This document shows, piece by piece, positions 42,424 to 54,925 of a stretch of 64,000 nucleotides of DNA. Position numbers and translations under genes: made by a program. The stretch is taken from NCBI GenBank assembly GCA_958450365.1, contig CAUEEP010000561.1, positions 114,227-178,226 on the forward strand, read 5' to 3'. This DNA comes from Mesorhabditis belari. Its lineage: Eukaryota > Nematoda > Chromadorea > Rhabditida > Rhabditidae. Position 1 is the first letter of the stretch. Every line of letters begins with the position of its first letter. A model generated the notes under the pieces. That model was not told the origin of the DNA, did not search any database, and saw only the letters and a list, made by a program, of their open reading frames with translations.

Positions 42424-42636
42424 CTTTTAAAAAAAGTCAGAGAAATTGGTTTGATTTTGGCTGAGCTAGACTCTTGGAAGTGTAATTATGGCACACCCGA
42501 GTTTTCGATCTTTCTAGCACTCTCTGTGCAATTAGTATAAAATCAAACAAATTGGATCTAATAATTGGACTAATAATTACTCTAGTGACTAACGTGGGTA
42601 GCTCTCTTTGATTAGTTGGTCTGGTTCTCTTGTTTT

Positions 42637-42778
42637 CCGGTGATTGGTGGGATCCCGCTTGAACCGCTTCACGAACTTGCCAAGTTGCCAGGTGCCAAGG
42701 TCGGAGCGAACCATGCTCTGTTCTATCAACGACAACAAGCTGTTCTTCCCGAAGAACACGTGCTCAAAGCTAGGTGAG
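42637..42778. CDS. Exon-like block open on both strands
   Basis: Plus strand: PLEPLHELAKLPGAKVGANH and a donor GTGAGC. Minus strand: FEHVFFGKNSLLSLIEQSMV then LGTWQLGKFVKRFKRDP after a CTAG acceptor. GC content is above the surroundings. Either strand could be coding; all well-supported non-transposon genes here are on the minus strand, and the minus reading has the more gene-like codons. No family recognised. Confidence 0.3.
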
Positions 42779-43152
42779 CATAAGAGCGTAAAAAGATTGT
42801 TTAACCTATTTGAATCAATAGATGAAGGTCGAGATTAATGCGTTTGTCATAGGCAATGTTTGAAGATAACTCTAATTTTTTCTTTGCTTTAGTACTATTG
42901 ACTCAAACTTGTGGCTTTAACCTTTTTAGGTTTCCAGAGATAAAATGAACCTTGTCATTTCAACAAAAAGTACGAGATCACAATGAAGGTTGTAAAAAGT
43001 TTAATAAAACAAATTGGACCTAATAATTAATGTGGTAATTAACGTTGGTAGCTCTCTTCGATTAGTTGGCTCTCTTTGCTTAGTTTAACTTCTAAACGGT
43101 AAATCTCTGTAACCTTTGTCAACATTAGACTTAGACAAATTGCTGAGCTTTA
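42779..43152. other. Spacer downstream of the transporter
   Basis: AT-rich, no gene seen. It should hold the 3' UTR end of the transporter gene at 43153. Confidence 0.4.
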
Positions 43153-46100
43153 TTAAGTCATTTCAAGGCTTTCTATTGTGGCTGCAACTTTCTTGTCTCG
43201 AAATAGTCGAAATCGCTTCTCATTATCGGGCATCTTGTCAACAAGGGGTTTTCCTCGAGTTTCCGGAATCGTCAGCGTGAAAACTATGAGATCAATGGAG
43301 ACACTCGCGAGCATGATCACTGTGGGAAGCCATTTTCGATCACCCGACTAAAATTTTTTAATTATACTTAATTCTAGTTTTAAAATGATCTAATGAATAG
43401 GTTAATCCCTTAAACATTAGTTTCACTTTTTAAAGCATTAAGAAAAACTTTAAATAAATAAACTATAAGAAAGTGAAAACGTTAACTTTTTAAAGCGTTT
43501 TACGCTGAAAAATGAAAACAACTGAATCAAAAAATTTAAATCACAGTCAGAATTGGAAGAAGTTTTAGAAAAGAATGGTTTAAAGACAAGCCAGGGTTGT
43601 TCAAAAGTATTTTTTTATCAGGCTAGATCCAGATTGAACTAGATTAGAGCCTGGCTTTGTAAAGAATGTTTCAAAGTTGACAAATTGTATAGATTAGATG
43701 CATAAAGCAAAGCAAACTCACAATAGAGTAAAGGTGTGGAGCAAGAATCGGCCCGATACTCTCAATGAACATTGTAAACGCGAAGGCTGTGTTCCGCAGT
43801 GCTGTCGGAAACGCCTATTGTTTATAAACTTTCAAATTGGAAAGTAAAAAAAGGTAAATCTAGAGTTGAATCTAGAGTTGAATCTAGAGTAATGACAATT
43901 ACTCTGTACTAGTATAAGTATCATTTTACCTCGTTGCAAATGATGCCTAACACGGCGAAAAGTTGAATGATGATAGCGGCCGTTGTGAGCAGAAAGATCC
44001 GAGCAAGAAACTCAGGAGCATCTGGAAAAGTATTAATATTGGGTTGGTGAATTGAAAACTGCCGGCTATTGTCATATGTCGCAGTTTGAGCACTTTCTTC
44101 AAAAGAAACCCATTTTGGTGTCAATGGAAAAGTTGTAGAGAATCAAAAATTAAGCTTATAGCCAAATTTTCAGAACGATTCAAAAACTAGTTTTCAAGAA
44201 ATGCCAAATTTACGAATTTTCACAAAACTTGCATTTTAAGCGAAACTACTAAGTGTATCTTTTTGGAAATTTGGCTATAAGCCTAATTTTTGATTCTCTA
44301 CAACTTTTCTATTGACACCAAAATGGGTTTCTTTTGAAGAAAGTGCTGAAATGCTCAAACTGGGACATCTCCAGTCCTCCATTTTTGAGTCTCACACTTG
44401 TCTCACACACAAACCAAAATCCTACTACGAAAGAGGAATCCGAAAATCCGCAAATTGCCTGTAAAATGGGCAGAAGTCGTCAATAATAATGGAAATTATT
44501 TGGAATGAATTCATGGTTTTATGTTGAATAAATTTTAGTTCAAAGTCCGGCAGTTTTCAATTCGCCAACCCAATAGTATACTTTTTTTTATTGTCAAACT
44601 TTCGTCTCTTTACAAAATATTATTTTCTTGAATAACTAACCCAAAAGCTGGCCGGCTATCGAGATTGATAAGGCGATCATTGTGGCCACACAAAAGAAAC
44701 GGTGAGTCGTCTGAAATTATCAATAATCAACAAAAAAAATGACAACTAAATAGCCAAAGAAATTAACTAGCCTAAAAACGAAACAAACTCACCTTCCTGC
44801 CTAGCCAAGTTAACTTGTACTCGGCGAACGCTGAGAGCAGGTTGAACGCGTAGCGCACAGTGCCGACGATGAGCAAGTTCTGATACATCGATCCGGTGAT
44901 CTTCTCCAAGTTAAACAACAACGAGTAGCTTATAAAGCCGGCTTCAAAGCTGAATTGGTAAATTTTCGATAATCGACAGTTTCTACTTGCTAAAGCAGGT
45001 AGCTAGCGTTAAACCGATGAGTTGAGGAGTGCAAAAGAGGTGAAGAAACGAATAGGATTCCACCGTTACTTTCTTAAGTTCATTGAGATATCAAATCATA
45101 AATATAATCATAATCATAAAAAACTAGATCACAAAACTAGCAATAGCTAGTTAAATTTATTTGTGTTTTAGAGAAAAATATTCTTGGTTAATGAGTGAAA
45201 CCTCTTGGCTTTCGTTTTCGTCTCGAAACACCTCCTCCAACTCTTTCAAATCGAGCTTCTCATTGTTTATCTATAAATTCCATTTTTTATTGTATTAGGT
45301 ACATGCATAAGAAATGTGGATTTCAACATTTTCATAGATTTCCAATGGTAGAAACCTGAAGTCGATGAATGTTATAAACTATTTGAAAGTTGTAAATCTC
45401 CTCTACAAAATAGGCTAAAACGTGTTTCAATTGATCGAACCATTGAAGAAATTTCGAGGGCCAAATTCGAGTGACCAAAAAAGGAATTGAGTCACTTTAG
45501 GGACAAGTTTAGTGTGGTCAAAATGCCATCATGCCCCATGACCTCAATAACCCCCAGAAGTGGCAGACATATTCGTCATGTCATGCTTCATGAGTTCCTA
45601 CAAGAGCATAGTGCGGGCTTGGCAGCTGCTAATATTAAAAAGATATAAGAAAAAGGTATCCTTTTTTTATAAAGCTTCAATTTTGGGAAGCTAACTCTAT
45701 TTTGAGCACACTAAACTTGTCCCTAAAGTGACTCGATTCCTTTTTTGGTCACTCGCATTTGGCCCTCGAAATTTCTTCAATGGTTCGATCAATCGAAACA
45801 CGCTTTAGCCTATTTTCTAAAGAAGATTTACAGCTTTCAAATAGTTTATAACATTCATCGATATCAAGTTTCTATCGTTGGAAATTTATGAAAATGTTGA
45901 AATCCGCATTTCTTATGCATGTACCTAATAATTTTACTTTTTGTTACTTTATGAAATCGTCTGATCACTTCAATCGATTTTTCCGGTTTACCACTTCGCA
46001 GCAAGTAATGTGGCGTCTCGTCGAGATAGCACATGATTAACATGGCTGGTAGGGTGATCACGCTGATCACAATCGCGAAAACTCGCCACGTTTGAGAGAA

Positions 46101-47080
46101 ATAGGCTAAATAGTTAATAGGAAGTAAGAATTTTTTTTTTTCCTTTCAACCTATGGTGGTGACCACCAAAAGATTTGGTGACCAGTTGAGAATGTAGGCT
46201 AAGATAAGCCGATGTCGGGACGGGAAAAACTCGCCGAAGAACGTGTTGGCAACTCTAAATACAGGATGGCTGCAAATTATCGCCTCGCAGCTTTTGGGCT
46301 TGATCTTGGCTATAGCTTCGCGAGCTGGTTTAATTCCTTTTTAATATGAAAAATGCGATAGTTTTCTGTGGAGCATTTCTTTTATACAAATTATAGGATG
46401 CTTTTAAGGTTTTTATTAAAGGCTTGGAAGGTGCGCTTAAGAAAATTCTTGGTGCACAACATTATTCAAGCTTTTTCTAATTAACTTTTCTTTTCTTTTC
46501 AAACTGAAATCACTTTTCTCTCTTTTTTTAATAAATTTAAGCCTAAAGAGTAACATTTGAATAATTCTTTAAATTAACTTTGTTAACTTTAATTTAACCG
46601 ATGAAATTTGCCAGTTTCAAGAAAAATTCATCTTTAAGAAGCTGATTGATTCATCCAGAACTCATAAAAACATTACATGGTTAAAGGCTTTTGTTGAAAA
46701 ATATTTGTTTTAAGCTTTTTAACTAGAAAAGAGTCAAACAAATCATGTGAGAGCCCTTAAAATCTGTTCATGAAAAGCTGTAGATTGAGTCGCGTATCAA
46801 GCGGTTTTTTTGGGTGCATCTTTCAAGCCTTTAATATTAGGTACTTGCAAAAGAAACTGCGGGTCATAAAAACGATCATACAACGACTGTAAGTAAAAAT
46901 GATCCGGATTGGTTAGTATTTTTAGAAACCCCAATAGCTTCACTTTTTAACGATATAAAAAGAATTCTATAATAATTGTTTCTGAGCGGAATATAGACGT
47001 TTTAAGAAGGTACCAAACTTGGCGGCGGCTTAAAACTTATAATAAAGGATTATTTTTGACAAAATCCTGGTCAAAAGTTC

Positions 47081-47121
<41 letters not shown>

Positions 47122-49708
47122 GACAAGTTGTTGTTGACAAGTTGTTGTTGACAAGTTGTTGTTGACAAGTTTTTTTTTTTTTTTTATTTTGTTTGTTGTT
47201 GACAATTTTTTTTTAAATTTTTTTAAATTTTTTTTTAAATTTTTTTTTAAATTTTTTTTTAAGTTTTGGTTTAGTTGATATTTTTATTTAAAGAAAAAGT
47301 TGTTGACAAAAAGTTGTTGACAAAAAGTTGTTGACAAAAAGTTGTTGTTAAAAAGTGTTGGGAAAAAGTTTTTGAAAAAAGGTGGTGGAGAAAGGGGGGG
47401 GTTGAGGTTGTTGGTAGGGGGGGTTGTGGGGGTTTTGGTGGGGGGGGTGTGGGGGTTGTTGACAAGTTGTTAACAGATTAGAAGCCCAAATTTAACAAAA
47501 GCTATTTACAGAAAACTAAAACAAATTTGGTGGAATATTCCTTTCAAAAGAAAGTTTCGTAAAATTCTTTTTATATCATTAAAAAAGAGAAGATATTGGA
47601 GTTTCTAAAAATACTAATCAACCCGGATCGGATTACTTACAGTCGTTGTATAGTGGCTTTTTTTAACCCGCAATTTCTTTTGCAAGTACCTAATAAAAAT
47701 CCCAAAAGCATCCTATAATTTGTATAAAGAAATACTTCATAGAAAATTATCGCAATTTTCATATTAAAAAGGAATTAAACCAGTTCGCGAAGCTACGGAC
47801 AAGATAAACCCCAAAAACTAAGTTGTAAGTTGGACAGAACATCAATTATTGTAACCTCTATGAATTTCTCAATTATTGTAACCTTATAACTGTTTTCAAA
47901 TGAATTTTCATGTAGCCTTTTATGCTATTAGATAGCTTTGATTATCTATTTTCTTTAGAAAATAGATAACGACGGTAAAACAATTGTTAAAGTTGAATTG
48001 AATTGAAGTTGAAGCTTATAAGTGTAGTACACTCATACAGCTAGTATAAGTGCTCAACTCACATTCCACTGCCGATCACGAAAAAGGAGACAAGCGTTCG
48101 CAGAATGGTAAACATGCGAATATCGTGGGTGAAAACAGATGCGATCCCGAGGAGTCCCGTGAAAATCAAAGAAATGATCATTGATCGTTTTCGCCCAAAA
48201 CGGTCAGCAGCTCGACCCCAAGCAATCGATCCCACCAGAAAGCCGATCATCTAAAATTTATAAGAAGCTTTTTGATTTTTTTAAACTCTTTTAGCTTCTT
48301 TAGCTAACTTCTTTAGCTAACTTCTTTAGCTAGCTTCTTTAGCTAACTTCTTTAGCTAGCTTCTTTAGCTAACTTCTTTAGCTAACTTCTTTAGCTAGCT
48401 TCTTTAGCTAACTTCTTTAGCTAGCTTCTTTAGCTAACTTCTTTAGCTTCTTTAGCTAACTTCTTTAGCAGCTAAGTTGTCAACGATTATTTTCTTGCGC
48501 ATGTTACACATAGGAAATGGAAAAAATAAAAATTTCAATCATTACAAGTTGTTCTAACAAGGAGAATACTTAGGGTCATTATGGAGTTTTGACTAGCGCC
48601 TTGGCCCATAGTTATAAAATACAGTTTATTTCATTTTTAGCCTTAAAGAGATATGGTGAAAACTTTTAAGCTCAATATCTTACGTTTGTAGGCCATTGAA
48701 CAAAAAGCTCGGGAGGGGATTGAGCTCGGGAGGGGATTGAGCTCGGGAGGGGATTGAACCCTTGACCTTTTTGCTTTCCGGGCAGATGCTGTAACCACAG
48801 AGCTATCCGGTATCTTTTAGAAAGTAGAGAAGAAAGAGGAAATACAAGGGAGAAGAAAAAGGAAGAAAGATAAGGAAATACCCGGTTCTTCGCAATCGTG
48901 AGCTCCTATTTGAAGATCAAAACACGAGCATTAGTAATAAAGTAAGGAATGTCAATGAAAGATTTCTGGAGAGGGAGATTGAACCCTCGACCTTTTTATA
49001 TTACTCTATTATAACGGCAGATGCTCTATTATAACATTGTAACGTTTGTATTATAACGTAAAATATAATAAAGACAAATTTAAGGTATCAAACCTGATAA
49101 GATGTGCTGTCTTTGACTTCTTTCTTCAGATCACAGAGCAGATTCCACTAAACACACAAAGCTTTTGTAGAAAGCTTTTTTATTTGAACTTACTTCAACG
49201 TTCACGGAATAAAAATCATGCTGTAGAGCCGGATTTGTGCAGTTCCCTGTGTTAAACTGTGAACAAAATCCATCATTGAGAAACGTTTCGCGGGTCGTTA
49301 CGAGGCTGCCATCTTTGTCACAAGTGATGATCAAAGCATCAGCACCTAAACTGCAAAGTAATTCATTATCTAAACACAAATTCAATTCACAATTCAATTC
49401 ACTGTTTCTGCATTCATTTATAGTCTTTATTTTGCTATTTTTAGCTTTATTTTGCAATAAAAATCCATCAAAATAGCATAAACTCCAGAACTCACCAGCA
49501 AAAACCATAAACAACAAGTTTCCACATTCAGCCACCATCACAAGCTGTAAATTTCTGTAATTTATTGATGTTAAATTGTTATTTATTAAAAACTACACAA
49601 ATTATTGTGTAATTAACAAATTTAGCAATCAACCTCAATGAGAATCGCCGTTAAAAAGCCATATCGTCCAAATAACAAAAAATCGTCGATGCATTTCTTC
49701 TCGGGCAT
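43153..49708 (-). CDS. SLC22-type (organic ion transporter-like) MFS protein, 14 exons
   Basis: Exons: 49634-49708, 49496-49544, 49194-49345, 49094-49147, 48063-48250, 46151-46254, 45948-46105, 45202-45270, 44987-45072, 44793-44949, 44641-44710, 43930-44021, 43722-43814, 43153-43347. They sum to 1,542 nt, 513 residues, with all phases consistent. Features in order: start MPEKKCIDDFLLFGRYGFL, first membrane span, a Cys-rich extracellular loop (residues about 42-100), WNLLCD, then MIGFLVGSIAWGRAADRFGR (the MFS loop 2-3 signature), FTILRT, DETPHYLLRSGKPEKS (the SLC22 central loop), about six further spans, FPTALRNTAFAF and PETRGKPL. These mark the SLC22 family of plasma-membrane carriers for organic cations, anions or carnitine; the substrate cannot be told. 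The stop overlaps a TAATAAA polyadenylation-like signal. Introns are full of MITEs, but all splice sites look intact. A paralogue lies upstream at 53.2-62.6 kb. Confidence 0.88.
44036..44576. repeat. Mariner-derived MITE in transporter intron 11
   Basis: Complete copy, ends TTGGGTTGGTGAATTGAAAA and TTCGCCAACCCAATA. Its left end is about 15 bp from the acceptor of exon 12 (TTTTCCAG at 44022). Confidence 0.9.
45294..45932. repeat. Foldback MITE in transporter intron 7
   Basis: Arms of about 250 bp (TTAGGTACATGCATAAGAAA / TTTCTTATGCATGTACCTAA). GTCACTTTAGGGACAAGTTT pairs near the centre. It begins about 17 bp past the donor of exon 7. Confidence 0.9.
46260..47840. repeat. Foldback element with internal low-complexity core, transporter intron 5
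   Basis: Outer arms pair (GGAATTAAACCAG; ATCCTATAATTTGTATAAA), as do inner arms (AGGTACTTGCAAAAGAAACT; TACTTACAGTCGTTGTAT). The left arm carries an extra insert (about 46412-46832) that itself has inverted ends (AAGGCTTGGAAGGTGC / GCATCTTTCAAGCCTT). The core 47080-47465 is GTT and GTTGACAA simple repeats decaying to G-rich sequence. The left tip (ACAGGATGGCTGC) is 5-6 bp from the acceptor of exon 6. Confidence 0.85.
48285..48470. repeat. Minisatellite in transporter intron 4
   Basis: About thirteen units of TTCTTTAGCTAAC/TTCTTTAGCTAGC, starting close to the acceptor of exon 5. Confidence 0.9.
48695..48850 (-). repeat. tRNA-derived SINE with a short tandem repeat at its B box side
   Basis: Minus-strand ACCGGATAGCTCTGTGGTTA (A box) and GGGTTCAATCCCC (B box), same family as 8060-8160. 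GCTCGGGAGGGGATTGA is repeated three times just beyond the B box (48707-48758). Confidence 0.75.
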
Positions 49709-49989
49709 AACTAAAAGTTATAAATATTGATAACTTACAGTTATTCAGTTATTTGCGTTTCATTGGCAAAACTTGGCAAAACTCAAATGGTTTTGGTTAG
49801 AAACAAGAAATTCGAGAGCATGCTTAATCGAAAATTGAGCGGTATATTCTATAAATTGAACGGCATAACTAAAAGTTTTAAATATTGATAACTTACAACT
49901 AAATCCTAAAAAGAAAAAGATTATCTTTACGAGATATTGATAAATTATTGGGGAAAAACCCGTTCCCAAATTCACACATCGCGTGTCTT

Positions 49990-50222
49990 TTTGCTTCCTT
50001 TTCCTTTCTTTTCGCTTTCTTTCGTTCTTTCGATCGTTACGCGATCTCAAGTCTTTTACACTCGAAAAGTATCTTTTTCTTTTCTTTTCTTTCTTTCTTT
50101 TCTTTCTTTCTTTTCTTTCTTTCTTTTCTTTCTTTCTTTCCTCTCTTTTCTTTCTTTTCCTTCTTCTCTTTCTTTCTTTTCCTTCTTCTCTTTCTTCTCT
50201 TTCTTCTCTTTCTTTCTTTCTC
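49990..50222. repeat. TTTC-type microsatellite
   Basis: Pyrimidine tract of TTTC/TTTTC units over about 230 bp, upstream of the transporter start. The long ORFs read through it on both strands are artefacts of the repeat. Confidence 0.9.
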
Positions 50223-50399
50223 AAAATACATAAACTTGCAAAGAGCACGAAAGGTTGTGAATTGTGGTCAGTTATTTGCAACTTTCATTGGCATATTATT
50301 TCATTGGCAAAACAAGCAAAAGTTTTCATATTATTTCATTAGCAAAACTTGGCAAAACTCAAATGGTTTTCGTTAGAAACAAGAAATCCAAGAGCATGC

Positions 50400-50988
50400 T
50401 TAATCGAAAATTGAGCGGTATATTCTTAAAACGAATCCTAATTGAATGTCCATAGGTAACGGGTTTTCTCCTTCAAAAATTAACCATATTTTCAAGCTTT
50501 TTGAAGTAGTCAATCCAACAATGCAAACTGAAATTGCGACTAAAACATTAAAAGAACAAACTTTGAGTTCCCCGGCCGGGGACTTTGAGTTCCCCGGCCG
50601 GATGCATGACCCCCTATTCACAAAATCATCAAAAAAATTAACTTTTTGTGTGGCGCCTGAGGCAAAATCAATTCTGACACCACGATGAACCTTAAAAAAT
50701 GAACGAGAAAATTTTTCCAGACTCAAACCGATGACCACCTTTTTTCCGGGCACTGATATTTCGTAGCCGATTTTGAATGAGTGGTTCTAGGTTCTCAATG
50801 AGTGGTTCTCAGCCATCAAATATTTAGTATCATTCATATTATTATATAAAAATAGATATTATAGAAGAATAGAAGAATAGAAGACCAAAGCTGGGAAAAT
50901 TAGGCGATAGCGTGAGAGAATCAGGCGATAGCATGAGAGAATCAGGTCTCTAAGGTGCGGAGCCATAGGCTAGGAATATTATAGGCGC
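50400..50988. other. No gene assigned
   Basis: Contains an open minus-strand frame (about 50400-50753) without recognisable motifs, and a short duplicated block (GACTTTGAGTTCCCCGGCCG) at 50561-50600. Confidence 0.35.
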
Positions 50989-52165
50989 CTACAATTCTAT
51001 ATTTCTATTTTTCATAGAAAAATAGAAAATTCGGACGTCCGAATCCGAACATAATGATGATCGTGTTCGAATTCGGACATCATGTTCGGATTCGGATGAA
51101 TAGAATGAATGTGAGAGATTCGGCGCCGACTGCTGAGCGAAATGATGTCTCCTTGAGCAGGGATTGCTGTTGTGACATCGACTGTTGCACAAAACGTTCG
51201 ACTTGAGGCATACGCATCGACCATTTACGCAACCATTTGTACAATTACAGTGCTTGTGCCCTAAACAAAAGCAATTAAACAAATGCTACAAAAAATACCT
51301 TGAGATCCGGTGAGAGATTCGGCGCCGACTGCTGAGCGAAATGATGTCTCCTTTTGTCCGTGTCCATGATCCTTGTGTGTTTTCATCAACAGTTCAAAGA
51401 GATTTTCCTTGATGATCACTCGTTTCATTTCTCCGGTTCTTCCAATGTTGTAGATGATGTCCAGATCGTTCTCCTTTTGCAAAGTAAAGCGCGCCAACAA
51501 ATTGATTTCTTCAGGAGTCCTTTTTCCTTTTGTATCTTCGGAACATGACGACTTTTCGGATTCAAACGTAACAAATATACTGCATAGAGTGCATAGAGTT
51601 CCCTTTCTTTAGTTGACTAGCCACTAAGCATTGCCTACATACATTAAATGATATCTTAATTGAATAGCCCCGGGTGTGAGTGTTATAATGACAATAATGA
51701 GTGTTTAAGCCTAAGCCTAGTCACATAAAAGTGGGGTAGCGTGAAAAGGGAGAACATCGAACTCTATGAACTCAACTCTAGGGATTCTGCTATGCAAATG
51801 ATTCTATCTATGCATTCTAGGAACTCTGCATTTCGCTATCCCTTCTATACTTTCTATGAACTTTATGCATTTCGCATTTCTTTAATAAGTCAACTGTTCG
51901 ATGTGGTTACAGCGAAATGCATAAAGTTCATAGAAAGCTTTGATCAGCTTTGATCATCAGCTTTGATCATCAGCTTTGATCATCAGCTTTGATCATCAGC
52001 TTTGATTGCCACAAGCGATTGCTACAATTGCTCATAGATTGCTACACTGCTACATAGAATTGCGATTGCTCATAGATTGTTACAAGCGTTACTTAAGCCT
52101 CAATAAAACTCACGTGTATCACCTTCTTGTTGCTCTTTGTCTCGAACATCTTCGCTTTCTGGCAT
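50989..52165 (-). pseudogene. Integrase-like gene retaining the two zinc-binding ends
   Basis: Exon 1 about 52114-52165: ATG, PESEDVRDKEQQEGDT, donor GTGAGT. Exon 2 about 51310-51560: TPEEINLLARFTLQ, then LFELLMKTHKDHGHGQKE, which resembles the His pair of the zinc-binding N-terminus of retroviral-type integrases. Exon 3 about 50995-51275: GHKHCNCTNGCVNGRCVCLK then SNVLCNSRCHNSNPCS, a tesmin-like Cys-rich repeat that ends some integrase-like transposon proteins. The catalytic core expected between them is absent. The phase from exon 1 to exon 2 does not fit, so a domesticated small gene or a deletion relic are both possible. Confidence 0.4.
51943..52006. repeat. Short tandem repeat
   Basis: Five units of GATCATCAGCTTT. 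Confidence 0.85.
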
Positions 52166-52571
52166 CTCGTCACATGAAATAATCAAAAAATTAAGAAAAA
52201 AGCTAAATCTAAAATAACCATGAGTACAGCGTGTTTTTTAAGAAATTGCGTTGTACTCACCATCTTTTACAGCCCAAGCAAGCGTTTATAAAAAGCATGA
52301 TAAGGGCTAGTTTTCTTGTTGCTGTTTTCTTTTAGATAACTTGCATTTTTTTTATTTTCTATTTAAGCCCTTTTTTTATACTTTTCATTAACTTTTAATA
52401 CTTGAATAGAAACTATAATAGAAAAGTAACAAAAAAAAGAGTCAAGACCTGTAAGTTAGCCTTTTGCGAGCTTTTCTCAAGAAAAATGTCTTAAAGATTT
52501 GTCGTATGGGAAACCCTCGGGATTTATTATACTACAATATTAAATCTCTCTGAGGCTTTAAGTCAAATTTT

Positions 52572-53149
52572 ATTGGGTTGTCCAGTTATGAATGCGCGTT
52601 TTTTACTATTTTGTAAATTTCTCATGATACCGAAATCGAGAAAAAGATATATATGAGTATTATTCGAAAGCTGAAGATCTCCTCTACATTTTGGAATAAA
52701 AAGTTTTTGAATTTGTTCAGTTTTTGGGCAAATTGACTGCACAGAAGAAGAGGTGGCCAAAAAATGGAAGGGTGCCTTTGGATCAAGTTTTGGCTCCGCT
52801 CAAATTGAGTTAACCGTTTGATGTTTGGCCAATAGATATATCAATACAACTTTTTTAAAAATATAATGATTTCAGAGCATCTTTACTTTTCTTTTCTTTT
52901 CTGGGCGGTTATTTTACACCATAAAACTTGAGGAATAGCTACGCTGGAGTGGGTTTTTTCGAAAACGACCTCTCCCTTTGTGCAGTCAATTTCCCAAAAG
53001 CTGAACAAATTCAAAAACTTTTTTATTCCAAACTGTAGAGGAGATGTTCAGCTTTCGAATGATATATAACACTCATATACATCTGTTCGATATCTTGAGA
53101 AATTTACAAAATAGTAAAAAACGCGCATTCATAACTGGACAACCCAATA
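52572..53149. repeat. MITE, TTGGGTTGTCCAGTTATGAA family, copy 2
   Basis: Complete copy between the integrase-like gene and the second transporter gene; closely similar to 3003-3579. Confidence 0.9.
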
Positions 53150-54072
53150 AAAAGCCAAGAATCTGGATGATAAAATTGAATCAACTGTTTGATGTGTTGT
53201 AAATCAATTTTTATCATTTATGGATCCAACTTTTTTACAGATACGGTATCTCTTCGGTCTTGGAATATTCGAAATCGTTTCTCGTTGTCGGGCATTTTGT
53301 CGACAAGGGGTTTTCCTCGAGATTCAGGAATAGCAAAAAGCAAAAACGATGATATCGGCAAAGACCCACGCGAGCATGATTACAGGTGGAAGCCATTTGT
53401 GGCTTCCTGACTAAAAGAGATGTTTGAAAGAGATCTTTTTGACTAAATAAAATATTTAGCTTATAAGCTTATAAGCTAAATAAAATAAAGATTAATTAAT
53501 CGCATTAGGGGCCCCACCACTGAATAGAGATGCGGGGCGAGAATCGGAGCGATACTTTGAACGAACTGCGTGAAGGCATACGAGGTATTTCGAAGGGCCG
53601 TTGGAAAGATCTAAATTGAAAAAAACAGGCTTACTTGGAAAAACACAACAGGCTTGCTTGGCTATTAAACAGCAAACAGGCTATTAAACAGCCGAATGCT
53701 TGCTAAAAAGCTAACCATTCGGCTGGAAGCTTTGGCTGACAAAACTTGGAAAACTTTCTAATGTTTTTATCGAATGCTATCGAATAAGTTTCTGTTAACA
53801 AGTTTCTCTCTATGTTAAAAACTATCAAATTGTATTAGCATAAAGAATTAGACAATTTAACCCATTGCGCACCGGATGAGACTCTAAAGTACGAGTTCGG
53901 GTAATGCCGCACCATGTAGCTTGATACCGCACCATGTAGATTTTCTCATGTTCTTTAAAATACTGTCTAAAATAGTTGAAAAATCAAAGGACCTCTCGAA
54001 TAGAAAATCCCTTTCGAGAGCGGTCGAAAAATAAAAGATCCGGATCTTATTCGATCTTATAAAAGATCTTAT

Positions 54073-54728
54073 TAGAATACAGGATGCATCATAATTATGG
54101 GCTCAGATAAATCAGTCGGTACTAATCAAGTCACCCAAAGATATCGAAAAACAAGTCACCCAAAGATGACAAAGTTTTTCTAACAATCTTTATTTATATG
54201 TTAACAAGTGTAAAACTCAAATTTCAAAAACTCCTTCGTCAGCGTCTCCGCTGTGACGTGACGTCAGCTTCAAGACATGACCGGAAGGCGTCAACTGTCA
54301 ACGTCAACGGCAACTGTGGCACGCAAGTAGACAACATCGTCCTATGGTTTAAGGAGCGCTTTCTTTCAACTGTTCAACATCGAACAGTCAACTGTTCGAT
54401 GTGGTTACAACTCCTTAACTTCTAGGCTTAGGAATTCCCATTTGGCCGACTGATCGCTTCGGGTTACAACGCAATCTCTCTCGCACTTTTTTGATGTTGG
54501 ACTGAATCACTACAGAACACCGTTTTCCTCGACCAGCTCTATCAGCATTTTTTCCCAATTCCTTGAAGCGTTTAATCTTCTTGTCAAAATCCCAAATTTT
54601 GAGAAATTGCACGTGTCAAAAAGCCCGCGTCGATGCAACGCTTTGATCGAGTTCCGATGAGCACTCTAAAATCTAAATCTGGTTTGACCATCTCTAAAAA
54701 AAGGCCCATAATGATGACGCACCCCGTA
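54073..54728 (-). mobile_element. Decayed Tc1/mariner remnant
   Basis: Ends CAGGATGCATCATAATTATG and the inverted ATAATGATGACGCACCCCGT. The minus strand encodes a helix-turn-helix linker (NIKKVRERLRCNPKRSVGQM), as in the amino-terminal part of mariner-like transposases. No catalytic region seen. Confidence 0.7.
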
Positions 54729-54783
54729 ATTACGTTAACTGGTTTGTCTGCAGAAATGTAACCCTCAACCCAAACTACATTAA

Positions 54784-54925
54784 ATGGATCTGCTCAAGAA
54801 CTGCTCAATGGCCAATGCTGCTCAATGGCTCAATGGCTGCTCAATGGCTCAATGGCTGCTCAATGGCTCAATGGCCTCAATGGCTCAATGGCTGCTCAAT
54901 GGCTGCTCAATGGCTCAATGGCTTA
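54784..54925. repeat. Tandem repeat in the paralogue's intron
   Basis: Units GCTCAATGGCT/GCTGCTCAATGG repeated about ten times. Confidence 0.9.

Noticed and set aside
48285..48470. CRISPR-like array
   Set aside because: Units are contiguous with no unique spacers, the host is a eukaryote, and no cas genes exist; this is a minisatellite. The same holds for 57536-57692 and 58122-58240.
49760..50376. Long Lys/Glu-rich and Phe/Ser-rich ORFs on both strands
   Set aside because: They are translations of a TTTC microsatellite; open in several frames and without other support.
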